From: Spisula solida
Taxonomy: Eukaryota; Mollusca; Bivalvia; Venerida; Mactridae
Direction: 5' to 3'
Length of the DNA stretch: 64,000 bases
Assembly (NCBI GenBank): GCA_947247005.1
Contig: OX365962.1
Coordinates: 5,987,201 to 6,051,200, forward strand
This document shows positions 24,551 through 35,734 of this stretch, in pieces (the first letter of the stretch is position 1; every line of letters begins with the position of its first letter). The notes under the pieces are model-generated. The model searched no databases, was not told the origin of the DNA, and saw only the letters and a list, made by a program, of their open reading frames with translations. Made by a program: the position numbers and the translations under genes.

Positions 24551-24929
24551 GATACTGTTTTTATCAAAGCACTAACGGAAATCGTAAACTTACGATTAGA
24601 TTAGTTTAGTTTATACTAATTTATTTAAGGTCGATTGTGAAACAAGTTTTTCCAACTTATATTAATCACTCTCGACACCTCATTCCTTATGTAATCCATC
24701 GCCACGAGGGCATGAAAGAAGAGAATCCAGTTTCCCTTTTATGCTGAGTGTCTAACAAGGGAATTTCTGGTACCATTTTTATTTCGTCTTTGGTATGACG
24801 CGGCCAGGGATCGAATACGATTAGATTAAAGTCGTCTTAAATCCTACAAACCATAACCGTCACTAATTTGCAGTTGTTAAAGATTTATAAAGAATTTAAA
24901 CTTGTGCCATTTTTATTTTCAACAGTACC
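24551..24929. mobile_element. MITE 'CAAAGCACTTACGGAAATC', copy 2, split by a SINE
   Basis: Left end GATACTGTTTTTATCAAAGC; the interior CAGTTGTTAAAGATTTATAA and the outer CAACAGTACC match copy 1. A SINE lies between. The right inverted repeat is partly deleted. Confidence 0.75.
24604..24814 (-). mobile_element. SINE S1, copy 2, 5'-truncated, with target duplication
   Basis: Flanked by the 13-bp direct repeat TACGATTAGATTA at 24591-24603 and 24815-24827. Only the B-box end of the tRNA head remains (GGGATCGAA on +). The body matches 11663-11916. The duplication marks retrotransposition by target-primed insertion and dates the SINE as younger than the MITE. Confidence 0.88.
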
Positions 24930-25249
24930 CTTGCTCATAATAAAGTTTTGTTCGAATAACGCGGAGGACAACACTAACTGCAGTCTTATCAAGACAGTCA
25001 TATCAAGGGGTATCATTTTTAATATTTGTCCAAAAAAGCTGCACATGGGATGTGTACACGTAAAGTGACTACGATGAAATGACGAGTTATGAGATTTGAT
25101 TATTTCTGATTGATGATTTAAGTTTGAAAATTATTATTGTTGACAAATTTTAGTTCGTGAAATATTCAATTGGGACAATTTGGTCGTCCAATTAGTATAA
25201 CGATAAACTTATTATTCGCAACGCTTGGCCTTTCGCAATTCGTGACCTA

Positions 25250-25705
25250 CCTTAAAATCGCAACACATGACCTTCCTTAAAATTGCAATACTTGACCTAT
25301 CTTGAAATCGTAACATTTGACCTATCTTAAAATCGCAACACTTGACCTACCTTAACATTGCAACACTTGACCTATCTTAAAATCGCAACACTTGACCTAT
25401 CTTAAAATTGCAACACTTGACCTATCTTAAAATCGCAACATTTGACCTATCTGAAAATTGCAACACTTGACCTATCTTAAAATTCCAACATTTGACCTAC
25501 TTTAAAATTGCAACATTTGACCTATCTTAAAATCGCAACATTTGAGATACCTTAAAATTGCAAAACTTGACCTACCTTAACATTGCAACACTTGACCTAT
25601 CATAAAATCGCAACACTTGACCTACCTTAAAATTGCAACACTTGGCCTATCTTAAAATCGCAACATTTGACCTACCTTAAAAGTGCAACACCTGACCTAT
25701 CTTAA
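25250..25705. repeat. 25-bp minisatellite, about 18 copies
   Basis: Unit CGCAACACTTGACCTATCTT plus AAAAT, alternating with TTGCAACACTTGACC variants. Confidence 0.92.
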
Positions 25706-26265
25706 AACAAATACTTATATGCAGTTACATCCTTCGTGATATATTGTGATCCGGCAACATGCGTGGGACGTGTCCTGAATAGTTTTACTTGTGACTGCAA
25801 ATGATTTATGGCAAATCAAATCTAATTATATCTAATTAATTTTAGGTGTGGAGGAAAATAATCAAATAGCAAATCAAATATAATTGTGTCGCATTGCGTG
25901 TAGCAAACTTCGTTTAACCACGTAACGATTTTTTACCATCAATGATGATTTGTCATCAATTTTGCACATTTTTGCCACAGTTTGTGAACTCAGTGTACTG
26001 GTTTAGTAACTTTATAAACTATGTGTGCTTTGACGCCCCCAACGACATTATTTCAGTTATATCGAGACTAGAATAATGTACAGCCACATATAGGCCTACT
26101 CCTGAAACTATATAGCTATTAGCGCCAAAACCAAGACAATATTTAATAAATTACCACCCTTCCAGTAAAAATGTTTCTGTCTATCATATGTGAACAATAC
26201 TGTCAAATTATCTCCCTTTAAATGACAAAACGTTTAGCAATATAATAACTCAGATATATAATGTA

Positions 26266-26511
26266 TATCGCTGGTTTAGAATTAGAAGGTTGTAAGTACT
26301 ACTTATAAAAAAATGCATATTTGAAATCTGCATCTCAAGGCGCTCCTTATGAGCCTATTGTCATGAAAATCGGAAGTGGTCATTTTGACCAAACTGAAGT
26401 TTAAAAAGCTTGTTTTTCCATAAGTAAAGAGTAGTTTTCAGACAGTTGTTTCGTGTTTTCTCAAAATATTGATTTTGTACTTACGACCTTCTAATTCTAA
26501 GCTGGCGATAT
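26266..26511 (+). mobile_element. MITE, family 'TAGAATTAGAAGGTCGTAAG', copy 2
   Basis: Termini TATCGCTGGTTTAGAATTAG and CTAATTCTAAGCTGGCGATA pair over ~30 bp. The interior carries GTCATTTTGACC. Related pieces: 16440-16652, 29590-29737, 63464-63585 and a terminus at 32438-32468. Confidence 0.85.
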
Positions 26512-27053
26512 ATGTATATAAAATTGTCGAACTGTAAATAGTTCAACCACCAGTATTCGCGCAACCTACTATTTTCATGAACAATATACTTCCTGGATTA
26601 TTTTCTTTTTATCTGGGTAGTTCTAGATGTTGACGTAATCATAACCTTGATGCGTGAATGTATTACAGGGTTCGCACGTTGACTTGTGCTCACAACAGAG
26701 CATGCATCCTACACAGTTTTGACAACTATTTTATGCACAAATGCCAAGTTTTCATACCTTCGCATAATTTCCCAAACCGGCTAAATTAACTACACATATT
26801 ATACTATATCAGGACAGAGAAATCTAAGCACTATCCGCTGATAACAAACAAATAGGGAAACAACCACAGATATTTTCGCTATCATAAAAGTATGTTCCCC
26901 ACCCGCTAATTTCAATGAAAATCACATGTCGAGCTACCCGACCCACAGTTTTGCAATTCAAGCAGCCATACTTTACATGCAGTTCAGAGGTTATTTTCTA
27001 GCACATTTGAATTATTGCAAAAACTTCACCAATTCTTTCAATATCTTATATTC

Positions 27054-27210
27054 TAGCTAAATAATTATTCTAGGCACCCACAAGCATTTTATTTTGATTA
27101 ATACTTTTTCATGGCCAAAAAGCTACCTTTTGTGGGAGTTCGCATTTGGCCATGGAAAATTATTAATCAAAATAAAATGCTTGGGTGTGCCTAAAATAAT
27201 TATTAAGCTA
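27054..27210. repeat. Foldback element, ~157 bp
   Basis: TAATTATTCTAGGCACCCAC...GCATTTTATTTTGATTAATA mirrors TATTAATCAAAATAAAATGC...TAATTATTAAGCTA, around a short centre with TGGCCA. Confidence 0.8.
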
Positions 27211-27352
27211 CAAAAACTACCTTATAACTTTATGTTATTAGAGGCCAGTAATCAAGCGTAGGAATGACGTCAGCTAAAATGGGAAAATATGCTACAAAAC
27301 GACGCTAAACAAATGAAAACAATAGATACAATTTTCAATTTGTCATACAACT

Positions 27353-27419
27353 TATCATATTTATTACACTACATGTATAATAATTATTATTAAATAATAA
27401 ATGTAATAAATATGATACA
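27353..27419. repeat. Short AT-rich inverted repeat
   Basis: ATCATATTTATTACA pairs with TGTAATAAATATGAT around an AT-rich centre. Confidence 0.7.
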
Positions 27420-27439
27420 TTTGAATATTTAGTTGCCTC

Positions 27440-28025
27440 AATGTGAAGTGTTTCAAGTGGTACATGGTCATCTTTATTTAGGTTAGAAACCACCAAATAA
27501 ATTTGCTCTTTAGTTCAATATAAAGTTACAATATTAGGCCCCAAAGGTTTACATCTTTTAGTCTATGGCCAGCAGGAAGACATATATCATTTTAAAGAAG
27601 TGCATTTGAGCTTCAAAATAATACAATAAAAAGGGGGGGGGTCATGTATCTTCTAAGAAAAATTTTGTCCATCAAACATGGTCTACCTATTTTTACACAT
27701 GTCCGGACTGATTCAATCCGGGTTTTACCCTATTCTACTTTCACTTTGGTATCAATGTAAGAATACCAAGATATTCCAGATTTTCCAGTTTCACTACATG
27801 ACATGCATATTTACAATGCATTTAAACTCAATTTCATCACTCCGGTGCCCCTTGTCAAGAAATATCCCCATTTACAGACAAGCCAAAGTTTTTTTAAGGA
27901 CTATGTATACTTGAGTGCATCACCATTTGGCCCGCGTAGGCATTTGGTGGTTTTTACCTTTAATAACTTACCATGGCTTAAACATAGGTAACTGTTTCAT
28001 TAATGAAGAGTAAACATTTTTTATT
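27440..28025 (+). repeat. Repeat module R1, + copy
   Basis: Similar over several hundred bases to the - strand copy at 35790-36480. Shared blocks are TCTTTAG-TCAAT-TAAAGT, TAGTCTATGGCCAG, GGTTTTACCCTATTCTACTT and the end GGTAACTGTTTCATTAATGA. Its ORFs (62-78 codons) are not shared with the other copy. Confidence 0.7.
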
Positions 28026-28428
28026 ATTTTTTATATAAAATGATGATAGCGGACTTCGCCCAAGGATAAGATCCGGTTTATGGTAACACCTGTGCACGTG
28101 GTTTGGTCAGAGTTTGAATTCACTAATGGATCTAAAAATTTGTGTTAAAATCCCGTAATATGATTAATTGAAATGAAAATAGCCTTTTATTTTGAACAAA
28201 AGTACTATCTGGTATGCTCATGCAACCCATTAAAAAAAGGTAAAATATCAAATAAGGCCTATTTGAAATCAGTTGTTATCTGTGTTTATATCTAATTATT
28301 CATTTTTAAATTAGTTACCCCTGAATTAAGTAGACATAAAATTAAAAAAAAAAGAAAAACGTGTATTATCCACAGACAGATATATTTTCATTTTGATCGG
28401 GCTGACAAATGTCCATTCGGACTGACAA

Positions 28429-28520
28429 ACAGTTTCAGTTTCAGTTTATTTCATTATTGCAGAGTCCTGTAAAATACAGGATACATAATTATGCATAACA
28501 CATTAACAATAGCAATTTAG
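28429..28520 (-). mobile_element. 3' end of a truncated non-LTR retrotransposon
   Basis: On the - strand TGCAATAATGAAATAAACTG(AAACTG)n combines an AATAAA-like signal with a short tandem tail, typical of several LINE clades. No reverse transcriptase ORF remains. Confidence 0.5.
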
Positions 28521-29254
28521 CTGTCACAGTGACACTGGGTATACGACCATAAACGGCGTTTTGGAATATTTAAAAAAAAATACTAAAAATGAAATAATTC
28601 ATATTATCGAAGAGAAAATTAATGTTAAGGTTTGAAAATATTTAAGTTTTCTATTACACGAGAGCATTTTGAAATGGTAGAAATTAAAATGTTGTCGTTT
28701 TATTACACTATCCATGTGTGGCTAATCGGTTCAATAACGAAAGCGATAGCAGGTTTGTATCGTCTTTCGTTACTTTGTACCCAATTTTCGTATCAAACCG
28801 CTATGGAGCGCTTTCTCGTGCAACGAACCGCTTCGATAGGTTACATAGACGTAGGAGCTCGGTAGCGCCTTTTGGAAACGGCTTGCTCCAGATTCGTAAC
28901 TTCGTAACCAAACAATTTTTTGTGAAGTTATGCATCACCAAAAAATCCAGCACTTGATGAGCATGTTACAAATAATGTAGGACAACTGACATAGTCCGCT
29001 AAAAATATGATGTGCATTAGTTCATATTATCTTAGAAAGGTTCATAACAAGGGAAAATGACAACACATTCACTGAGGTGCAGTTTGTTTTTAATATACGT
29101 TATTTTAAATATGTATTTACATACTTAGAAATAATTAGAAATAAGAGGGCTTCGTCTTTGATTTAAAATCAAGATTTTAAACATCCGTCCATAAATAAGA
29201 AAATAAACAAATAGGGTATGAACTCACTTTCTTTTATCTTGTTTAGAATAGCAT

Positions 29255-29540
29255 TGTCGTTTCTATTGAATGCACCTCAGTGATTGACTGAACATCGTGG
29301 TATACATTTCATGGTATAGCTTTTTAACTAGTTGATCAATGTCGATGGAATTTTGCAAGGAGGTAGTTCTAACGATGTTGTCTATGAATGTAATTACTTG
29401 ATGAAGATATCCAAAGCCAATTTTAGTTTTTGATACCATAAAAATCTGACCACTTTAGTGCAAATGCACCATTCTAAGATATACATAAATTTCAGAATAG
29501 AATTTTGTACTCTTTATCAATGAAACAGTTACCAGTGGGC
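29255..29540 (-). repeat. Repeat module R2, - copy, with a 58-codon ORF
   Basis: Starts GGTAACTGTTTCATTGATAA (- strand) and matches 34850-35070. A - strand ORF at 29263-29439 has a counterpart frame in the other copy (VSKTKIGFGYLH against VSKTRIGFRYLH), but substitutions fall at all codon positions, so I do not call it a gene. Confidence 0.6.
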
Positions 29541-29589
29541 TTAAATCGCCGACTAATAATGAGAATACCGTAAGTGCTTAAAAGACTGA

Positions 29590-29737
29590 TACGTATATTT
29601 GAAATCTGCATCACAAGGGGCTTCTTATGACTGAGCCTATTTTCATGAAAAGTAAAGAGTAGTTTTTAGATAGTTTTTTCTTGTTTTCTCGAAATAGCTT
29701 TTTTGTACTCACGATCTTCTTCTTCTAAGCCATCGAA
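29590..29737 (+). mobile_element. Partial MITE, family 'TAGAATTAGAAGGTCGTAAG'
   Basis: TATTTGAAATCTGCATCACA and TACTCACGATCTTCTTCTTC match 26266-26511. The left terminus is lost. Confidence 0.65.
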
Positions 29738-29739
29738 GT

Positions 29740-31455
29740 TTTCTTATTTAAATAATGTAATTATTAACTTAATAAATGTATATGTGTGTACACCACAACA
29801 CGATCTGATGTAATTTTATAATGTATTAATATATAATACCTATGTGGTATTTTCTCCTTGTTGGTAGCGGTAATATGTTAGACCTCAAAGTTGATAAATC
29901 ATGATTAAACGTCAAAAATAGCGTGTTCATCTACTACTATTTTCATAGCCATGACCAAATTATACAAACGTTAATAACGAAGACGCTTTTTAAGTTTTAA
30001 AAACAAGGTTTTGTCACCAAGATACATAGAGAAGACGATTTAGTTCGATTTTTGTTTTTGGTCTGAATATTTGAATTTTATAGTTCCCAAAGCTTTATTA
30101 TTGTATAAGAAAAATAGTCCGTTATTAAGCCCAATTGGTTTGGTTTTATAAATGATACATAATTTGTAGTTACCACACATTAGCCGGGTTATTTGTTCGA
30201 ATCCATCATTATCATTATTCATTATTTTTGTTCTCAATGTTTTTTGTTCCTGTTATACGTGTATTATTTTGATTTTTGATTTGGAGATTTGATGTAAGAA
30301 ACAGGATTTTTTGTTTCATTGAGTGTTATCATGAATTTCCTCTCTGTCATACATAAAAAAGTATGCTGCATTGTATGTATTATCATGTGGGGTAGGGAAT
30401 TTGCTTCTTAAAGAAAGTAAATGTACTTTATTATTTCTTTGTAGCCTGGGAATCTCTTAAAAGGTAGCATCGTTATACCTTTGGAGATTGTTGCTGGTTA
30501 ACAGTGGTATATGTCGCTGTTCAAGCAACACCATTTTTATGGGATATTTCGTAAGGGTAGGGTTGTTTTGTATTGTATGTCTGTATGAGAAAATGTATAT
30601 TGTATCTGTTTACCTCTTCATGTATTGGAGGAAAATTCCTATCATAACTGTATGATTTTACAAAAAAATATTATTGCCATTGTTGGTCATTGACCTTCTG
30701 ATATTTTGCAGATCAAAGTTGCCTTGACATAACGATTTGAACCTCGATGAAGGCATGTTGGTATTGACTACCTGGTTGGGAAGGTTAACACTCTCAATTA
30801 CGAGGGTGATTAATGGTCATTTTTGTAATTAATCATTTTGTATTATTCTCTAAAAATTTAACTTAACACATGAAAATGATTTATTACCAACGTGTTAAAG
30901 AACACACCCATTGTCTTATTTAATAGATTAAACTTATTCAACAAATTGCTATTTTTGTATTGTGGTTCGAATTGTGACGAAGACGGATGCGCGCGCCTCG
31001 ACTCCACAAAACGGAGTGTTTAACGCATGCGCAGTGAGAATAACGAACGGTTGTGATTCTGACTGATTTTATTTCAAATTATACACGAAATTAATGAACA
31101 TCGTCATATAAAACATATCCAACAATTTGTAATTGTCATGGTGCATGTGTTCTCACTCACCCGCTTTCTCGCGCGCGCACACACCCCACACACCCGCAAT
31201 CATGTCAGTAGCTAACTAAAAACATACGATTTATGCACATACGTTTGCATGCTGTACATATTGAAATGAGTTCCTGGTATATATAAATCGTACGTCTAAT
31301 TGTCAACACGGAAATGTAAATAATTGTCATTGTATTTAATTAGGAAATATCGCAATTCGTCTGAGCCGGCCCGACTTATTCTGGGAAACAAAAATCATTT
31401 TGAAACGATAATCAATTTTTTAATGTTTTTTTGTCAATTTCATACGTGCATATTT
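29740..31455. other. No supported gene
   Basis: AT-rich. GCATGCGCAGTG near 31025 and a small hairpin ACTCCACAAAACGGAGT near 31001 are the only marked motifs. GTGTGT/CGCGCG-type purine-pyrimidine runs lie at 31170-31195. Confidence 0.5.
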
Positions 31456-31458
31456 TAT

Positions 31459-31840
31459 TTAAGAAATAATGAATACGTAGCTATGTTTTGTTGCGTAATA
31501 AAATATAGGCACGTGTTTGGGTGCGTAGTAATTAAATCACGAGTGCGTACGCATTCAAACTAGTGCCTATATTTTATAACACAACAAAGCACAACTCCTA
31601 TTTATTATTTCGATTCTAACATCGCCAATGCTTTATTATTTATAGCACAACAAGACAGGTTGACGTCAAACTAATTTCTTTCCTAGGAACGTTACCGTCA
31701 CCTTTACGTCATTTGTCATACTATATGACGTCAAGCGTGACGTCATCAATCAGCTATAATATATTATTTTATCGCGGTAATAAAATATGGTAAGCTCAAT
31801 ATACGCAAAGAAGGCAAATCTCACGTGCTATTTTAGAATA
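31459..31840 (+). mobile_element. Foldback repeat with TGACGTCA cluster, copy 1
   Basis: The first ~155 bp fold back (AATAAAATATAGGCACGTG against CACTAGTGCC-TATATTTTAT). The following ~230 bp carry three perfect TGACGTCA palindromes at 31661, 31726 and 31738. About 90% alike, in the same orientation, to 32663-33060. Confidence 0.8.
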
Positions 31841-32662
31841 ATAAATATGTCCTCTACTCGCAAGTTAGCATTCGGTCATAGTATATTAACTGTAGCATAT
31901 AATTCGCTAGGATCTCTTATTGCGGATAGTTGCAATATCCGAAAGTCAATAAGTACACGATAAATCGGAAAATTGAAGTTTAATTATTTTGGATAGGTCA
32001 ATATTCGGACAATCAAATTGGTTTTGTCGAAAATTGAAATTTCAAATTTATTATGAAATATACTTATACACGTACATGCCAACGATGCATCGATTGGATG
32101 ATTAAGAGCATACTTATATAACACGTACCAAGAAAAGTATACAAGTCAAAAAACGTTTTCTTGTGTACCAATGAAATTATTGATCAGCATACCTCTTTCC
32201 GTTAGAAATTTGAATTCAATATCAGTTTTTAAACAAAAATATAAGAAATATCTGATGACAAAAAATTAGTCAACACGTTCATTTTACTATGATAATAATT
32301 CTATTTTAATTACTGTCGAGATGGGTGTGTCTGTCTATAATATAATAAAATTAAGAAATAAAAATATGTTCGCGTATTTTGTCGGTGAATAAAACACGTG
32401 CAGGAGTTCGGATGCGGAAAAATTAAATCACGAGTGCACTTACAACCTTCTAAGTCTAAGTCAGCGATAGATTTGCAAGTAATGTACTTTAGAAACAGAA
32501 AAAACGGCCCAATAGGCCTATAGTGTCATCTAGACCCAGTTGTTGGTATTCAACTATCACTAAATATACACTAAGTCTTATGACAAACATGTAGTCATTC
32601 AAACATTGACAACCACGTGTCATTATTATATAGATCTAGTAATGTAGAGTGTAAAACATTAC

Positions 32663-33060
32663 TTAAGAAATAATGAATACGTAGCTATGTTTTGTTGCGT
32701 AATGAAATATAGGCACGTGTTTGGATGCGTAGTAATTAAATCACGAGTGCGTAGCTACGCACTCGTGATTTAATAACTACGCATTCAAACGAGTGCCTAT
32801 ATTTTATAACACAACAAAGCACAGCTCCTATTCATTATTTCGATTCTAACATCGCCAATGCTTTACCATTTATACCACAACAATACAGGTTGACGTCATA
32901 CTACATTCTTTCCTAGGAACGTTCCCGTCACCGTTACGTCATTTGTCATACTGTATGACGTCAAATGTGACGTCATCAATCAGCTATATTTTATCGCGGT
33001 AATAAAATATGGTAAGATCAATATAAGCAAAGAAGGCTTATCTCACGTGCTATGTTAGAA
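32663..33060 (+). mobile_element. Foldback repeat with TGACGTCA cluster, copy 2
   Basis: Direct copy of 31459-31840. Its centre at 32735-32774 is a perfect 40-bp palindrome built on CACGAGTGCGTAGC. TGACGTCA sites at 32891, 32956 and 32968. The copy 1 centre has lost part of the palindrome. Confidence 0.82.
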
Positions 33061-33624
33061 ACATGCTTAATGGTTTACATTGCGCCGAGTTTTTTTCTAA
33101 TTTATTAGAGATTTAAGTACGTATTTTGATTAACCGACTGAGAAACGCTGTATGACAATCGGCAGTTGGGCAGCAATAGCGAACACATTATTTACCATGA
33201 TACTTACTGCAACGCCACATGTAATTACACAGTGTGACAGTTACATGCTAGTAATGATCATTGTACCATTAGAAACATAAAGGTGGACATTTCTTTCAAA
33301 AATGAGCGAAAGTTATATCACGCGAACATTAGTTTTCCTGTTTCTGCGAAATTTCATAGCAACGAATTTAAATGCTTTTAAAGTACAAAAATGTATTAAT
33401 TTATGATGAATAACTGAGCGAGTGTGTGATCACATATAATGCCTCTTCAATTGAGCACCGATTGCAAAACGTTAATTTCGTTCTCTGTTAACTTTAAGAT
33501 GCTCTTTCTAATATTTAGATCATGGCTACGGCAATTTACATTGATGTTAACTGAGGCGGTGTGGCTAAATCCGATGATTATTGATGGGGTGTGTCTTAAT
33601 TTTCAAAGGAATGAGTGCAATTTC

Positions 33625-33656
33625 TACAGTGCAGGATACTATTATCCTGCACTGTA
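33625..33656. repeat. Perfect 14-bp stem hairpin
   Basis: TACAGTGCAGGATA, loop CTAT, TATCCTGCACTGTA. TA lies at both outer ends (TACAGT...ACTGTA), as in a collapsed pogo-like MITE with end motif CAGTGCAGGATA. Confidence 0.8.
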
Positions 33657-33909
33657 TACATACAACTTCATTGTACTTTACTTCGGTCAACTTGACCTCT
33701 ATCGATTTTCGTGGTCGAGTTGTATTGGAGTCCACAACTTTAAAATCACAACACCGTGGTATTGATTTTCATTGGACATGTTAATCGGTCAGCATTGTAA
33801 AAATTTGGACACGCCTTATGTTTACAAAGTGACAGCCAATGATATAAGAGCTACGCCCTCGACAAAATAAGACAACCTCGCGTTTGCGTTCTCTTTCTAT
33901 AACTTAAAG

Positions 33910-33975
33910 AAAATGGAAAATCGAACTGGGAAGGCAGCACTCAACTGAAAAAACCCGAGCACAGAAAACAGAAAT
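33910..33975 (-). repeat. Interspersed repeat, 'GTGCTGCCTTCCCTGTC' family
   Basis: - strand TTGAGTGCTGCCTTCCCAGTT preceded by TTTCTGTGCTCGG, matching 2850-2945. Confidence 0.55.
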
Positions 33976-34039
33976 AAACATAGACCACAATTACAAAATT
34001 GATCGAGAAAATGAAACTTAACCGATGAAAAGCCAAATT

Positions 34040-34556
34040 CCATCTCTCATAAAGCCAATAGTCCGCAAGTTTCAGCTGACAAAAAGCCAAAAGTTCGCAA
34101 GTTTATGCTGCCAAAAAGCAAAAATCCGCAAGTTTCAGCTGTCAAAAAGCCAAAAGTCCGCAAGTTTCAGCTGCCAAAAAGCCAAAAATCAGCAAGTCTC
34201 AACTGCCAAAAAAGCCAAACATCCGCAAGTTTCAGCTGCCAAAAAGCATAAATCCACAAGTCTCAGCTGTCAAAAAGCCAAAAATTCGCAAGTTTCAGCT
34301 GCCAAAAAGCCAAAAGTCCGCAAGTTTCAACTGCCAAAAAGCCAAAATTCCGCAAGTTTCAGTGCCAAAAATCCGCAAGTTTCAGCTACAAAAAAGCATA
34401 AATCCGCAAGTTTCAGTGCCAAAAAGTCAGAAATCCGCAAGTTTCAGCTGTCAAAAAGCCAAAAATCCGCAAGTTTCAGTGCCAAAAAGCCAAAAGTCTG
34501 CAAGTTTCAGCTGTCAAAAAGCCAAAAGTCCTAAGTTTCAGCTGCCAAAAAGCAAA
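34040..34556 (+). repeat. ~32-bp minisatellite, about 16 copies
   Basis: Unit CCGCAAGTTTCAGCTGCCAA plus AAAGCCAAAAAT with indels. Lacking stops in two frames, it gives a 169-codon Lys/Ser/Gln-rich ORF and a 95-codon one. Frame changes among units and the absence of unique sequence argue against a gene. Confidence 0.9.
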
Positions 34557-34849
34557 ACATCTATTTATATGGCTATGCTAGCTGGTAATGGTTTTCTGCA
34601 ACGCAATACACGAGTATTACAAGGAACATGTAGAAACAATTCTTGTTAGTGAATCAGTGGAACGGAATTTCGTTTCCTTTTGCGTCTTTAAGGTAGAATC
34701 TATTCCAACTGTTCGATACAAACCATCTGTAACTCGAATGTTGACGAAATGTTGCATGAATATAGTAAGAAGTGTTGGATTTCTGTTGTTTTTTGTTTTT
34801 GTGATTTTAGGGAGACATTTCACGTTTCGTGCGATAAAAAATGCCACCT

Positions 34850-35070
34850 CGCGGGCACAGGTAACTGTATCATTAATAAACAGTACCTAAAAATTAAATT
34901 AAATTTAGAATTCTTATACAAGGTGTATTTCCATGAATTGACCAGGTATCAAAAACAAGAATTGGCTTTCGATATCTTCATAAAGTAATTATATTCGTAA
35001 AAAACATGACTATAACTACTTTCATGCGAAATCCCATCGAAATTGGTCAAGTAGTTAAACAGTTATACCG
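34850..35070 (+). repeat. Repeat module R2, + copy
   Basis: Starts CACAGGTAACTGTATCATTA, the same core as at 27985, 29537 and 35815. Its first ~90 bp (through AATTTAGAATTCTTATACAA) are inverted at 35735-35830. Confidence 0.65.
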
Positions 35071-35440
35071 TAAATACTTTTCACGGTGACCAACCGGTCA
35101 CTGGGGTGGACTAAATAAAAACAAAAACACGGAAATATTGAGGAAATCACCAACATATGTCGAATTTACCGTTGTGTAGAAACATAATAATGCGGTAAAA
35201 TTAAAGAACGAAAAAGTTGGAACAGATTTACCTGGTTGACACATGTTCACTTCAGTGAATGTATACGTGTAAGCCGAAAAACGAATCGTTTGCATATTTA
35301 AATGTCAAAATGACTCCATGTTTCTCCGAACGTTCCGAATGATGCGCGTGATTTCCTTTTTGTAACAACGATTTTCATTGGTTGATTTCATTGGGGTTTC
35401 CCAGGACTTGGTAACCAGCGTACAAACGATGTATACTACG

Positions 35441-35577
35441 CCAATGAAAACGACCGTTATAAAATACGTTCTAAATACCCGTCAGACACACTAAAAACCA
35501 CTACAGTCGTTCCTACAGCGTTTTACGCCCTCGAAAAATAAAATCAAAGTTTAAACAATGAATTATATCGTACGAAG
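35441..35577 (+). promoter_or_regulatory. Candidate core promoter with short first exon
   Basis: CCAAT at 35441, TTATAAAATA at 35457-35466 and an initiator-like TCAGACA around 35482-35488 are spaced as in an animal RNA polymerase II promoter. About 75 bp further on an ATG (35558) is followed after seven codons by AAG|GTAAAT, a plausible donor. Inverted CCAAT boxes (ATTGG) lie upstream near 35378 and 35390, so a bidirectional promoter is possible. The segment lies between two inverted repeat arms and may belong to a mobile element. No downstream exon can be assigned. Confidence 0.25.
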
Positions 35578-35734
35578 GTAAATTTAAGCATGTTTTCGAA
35601 TGCTTTCGATTCACAAAGATGTTTTTGATCACCCACAGCTTTAAATAGATGAATAATGCCGTAAATGCTTTAAATTATGAAAAAAAACAAAATACACCCA
35701 GTGACTGTACGATCACTTCTCCGGGAAATATACC

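Noticed and set aside
25250..25705. CRISPR-like array
   Set aside because: Units are contiguous with no unique spacers and the context is animal DNA: an ordinary 25-bp minisatellite.
33439..33765. 108-codon ORF on +
   Set aside because: Includes a perfect hairpin and an AT-driven residue mix (F, I, Y, N). No supporting splice or family signal.
34025..34534. 169-codon Lys/Ser-rich ORF
   Set aside because: Entirely made of the ~32-bp minisatellite unit; two frames are open and indels shift the frame between units.
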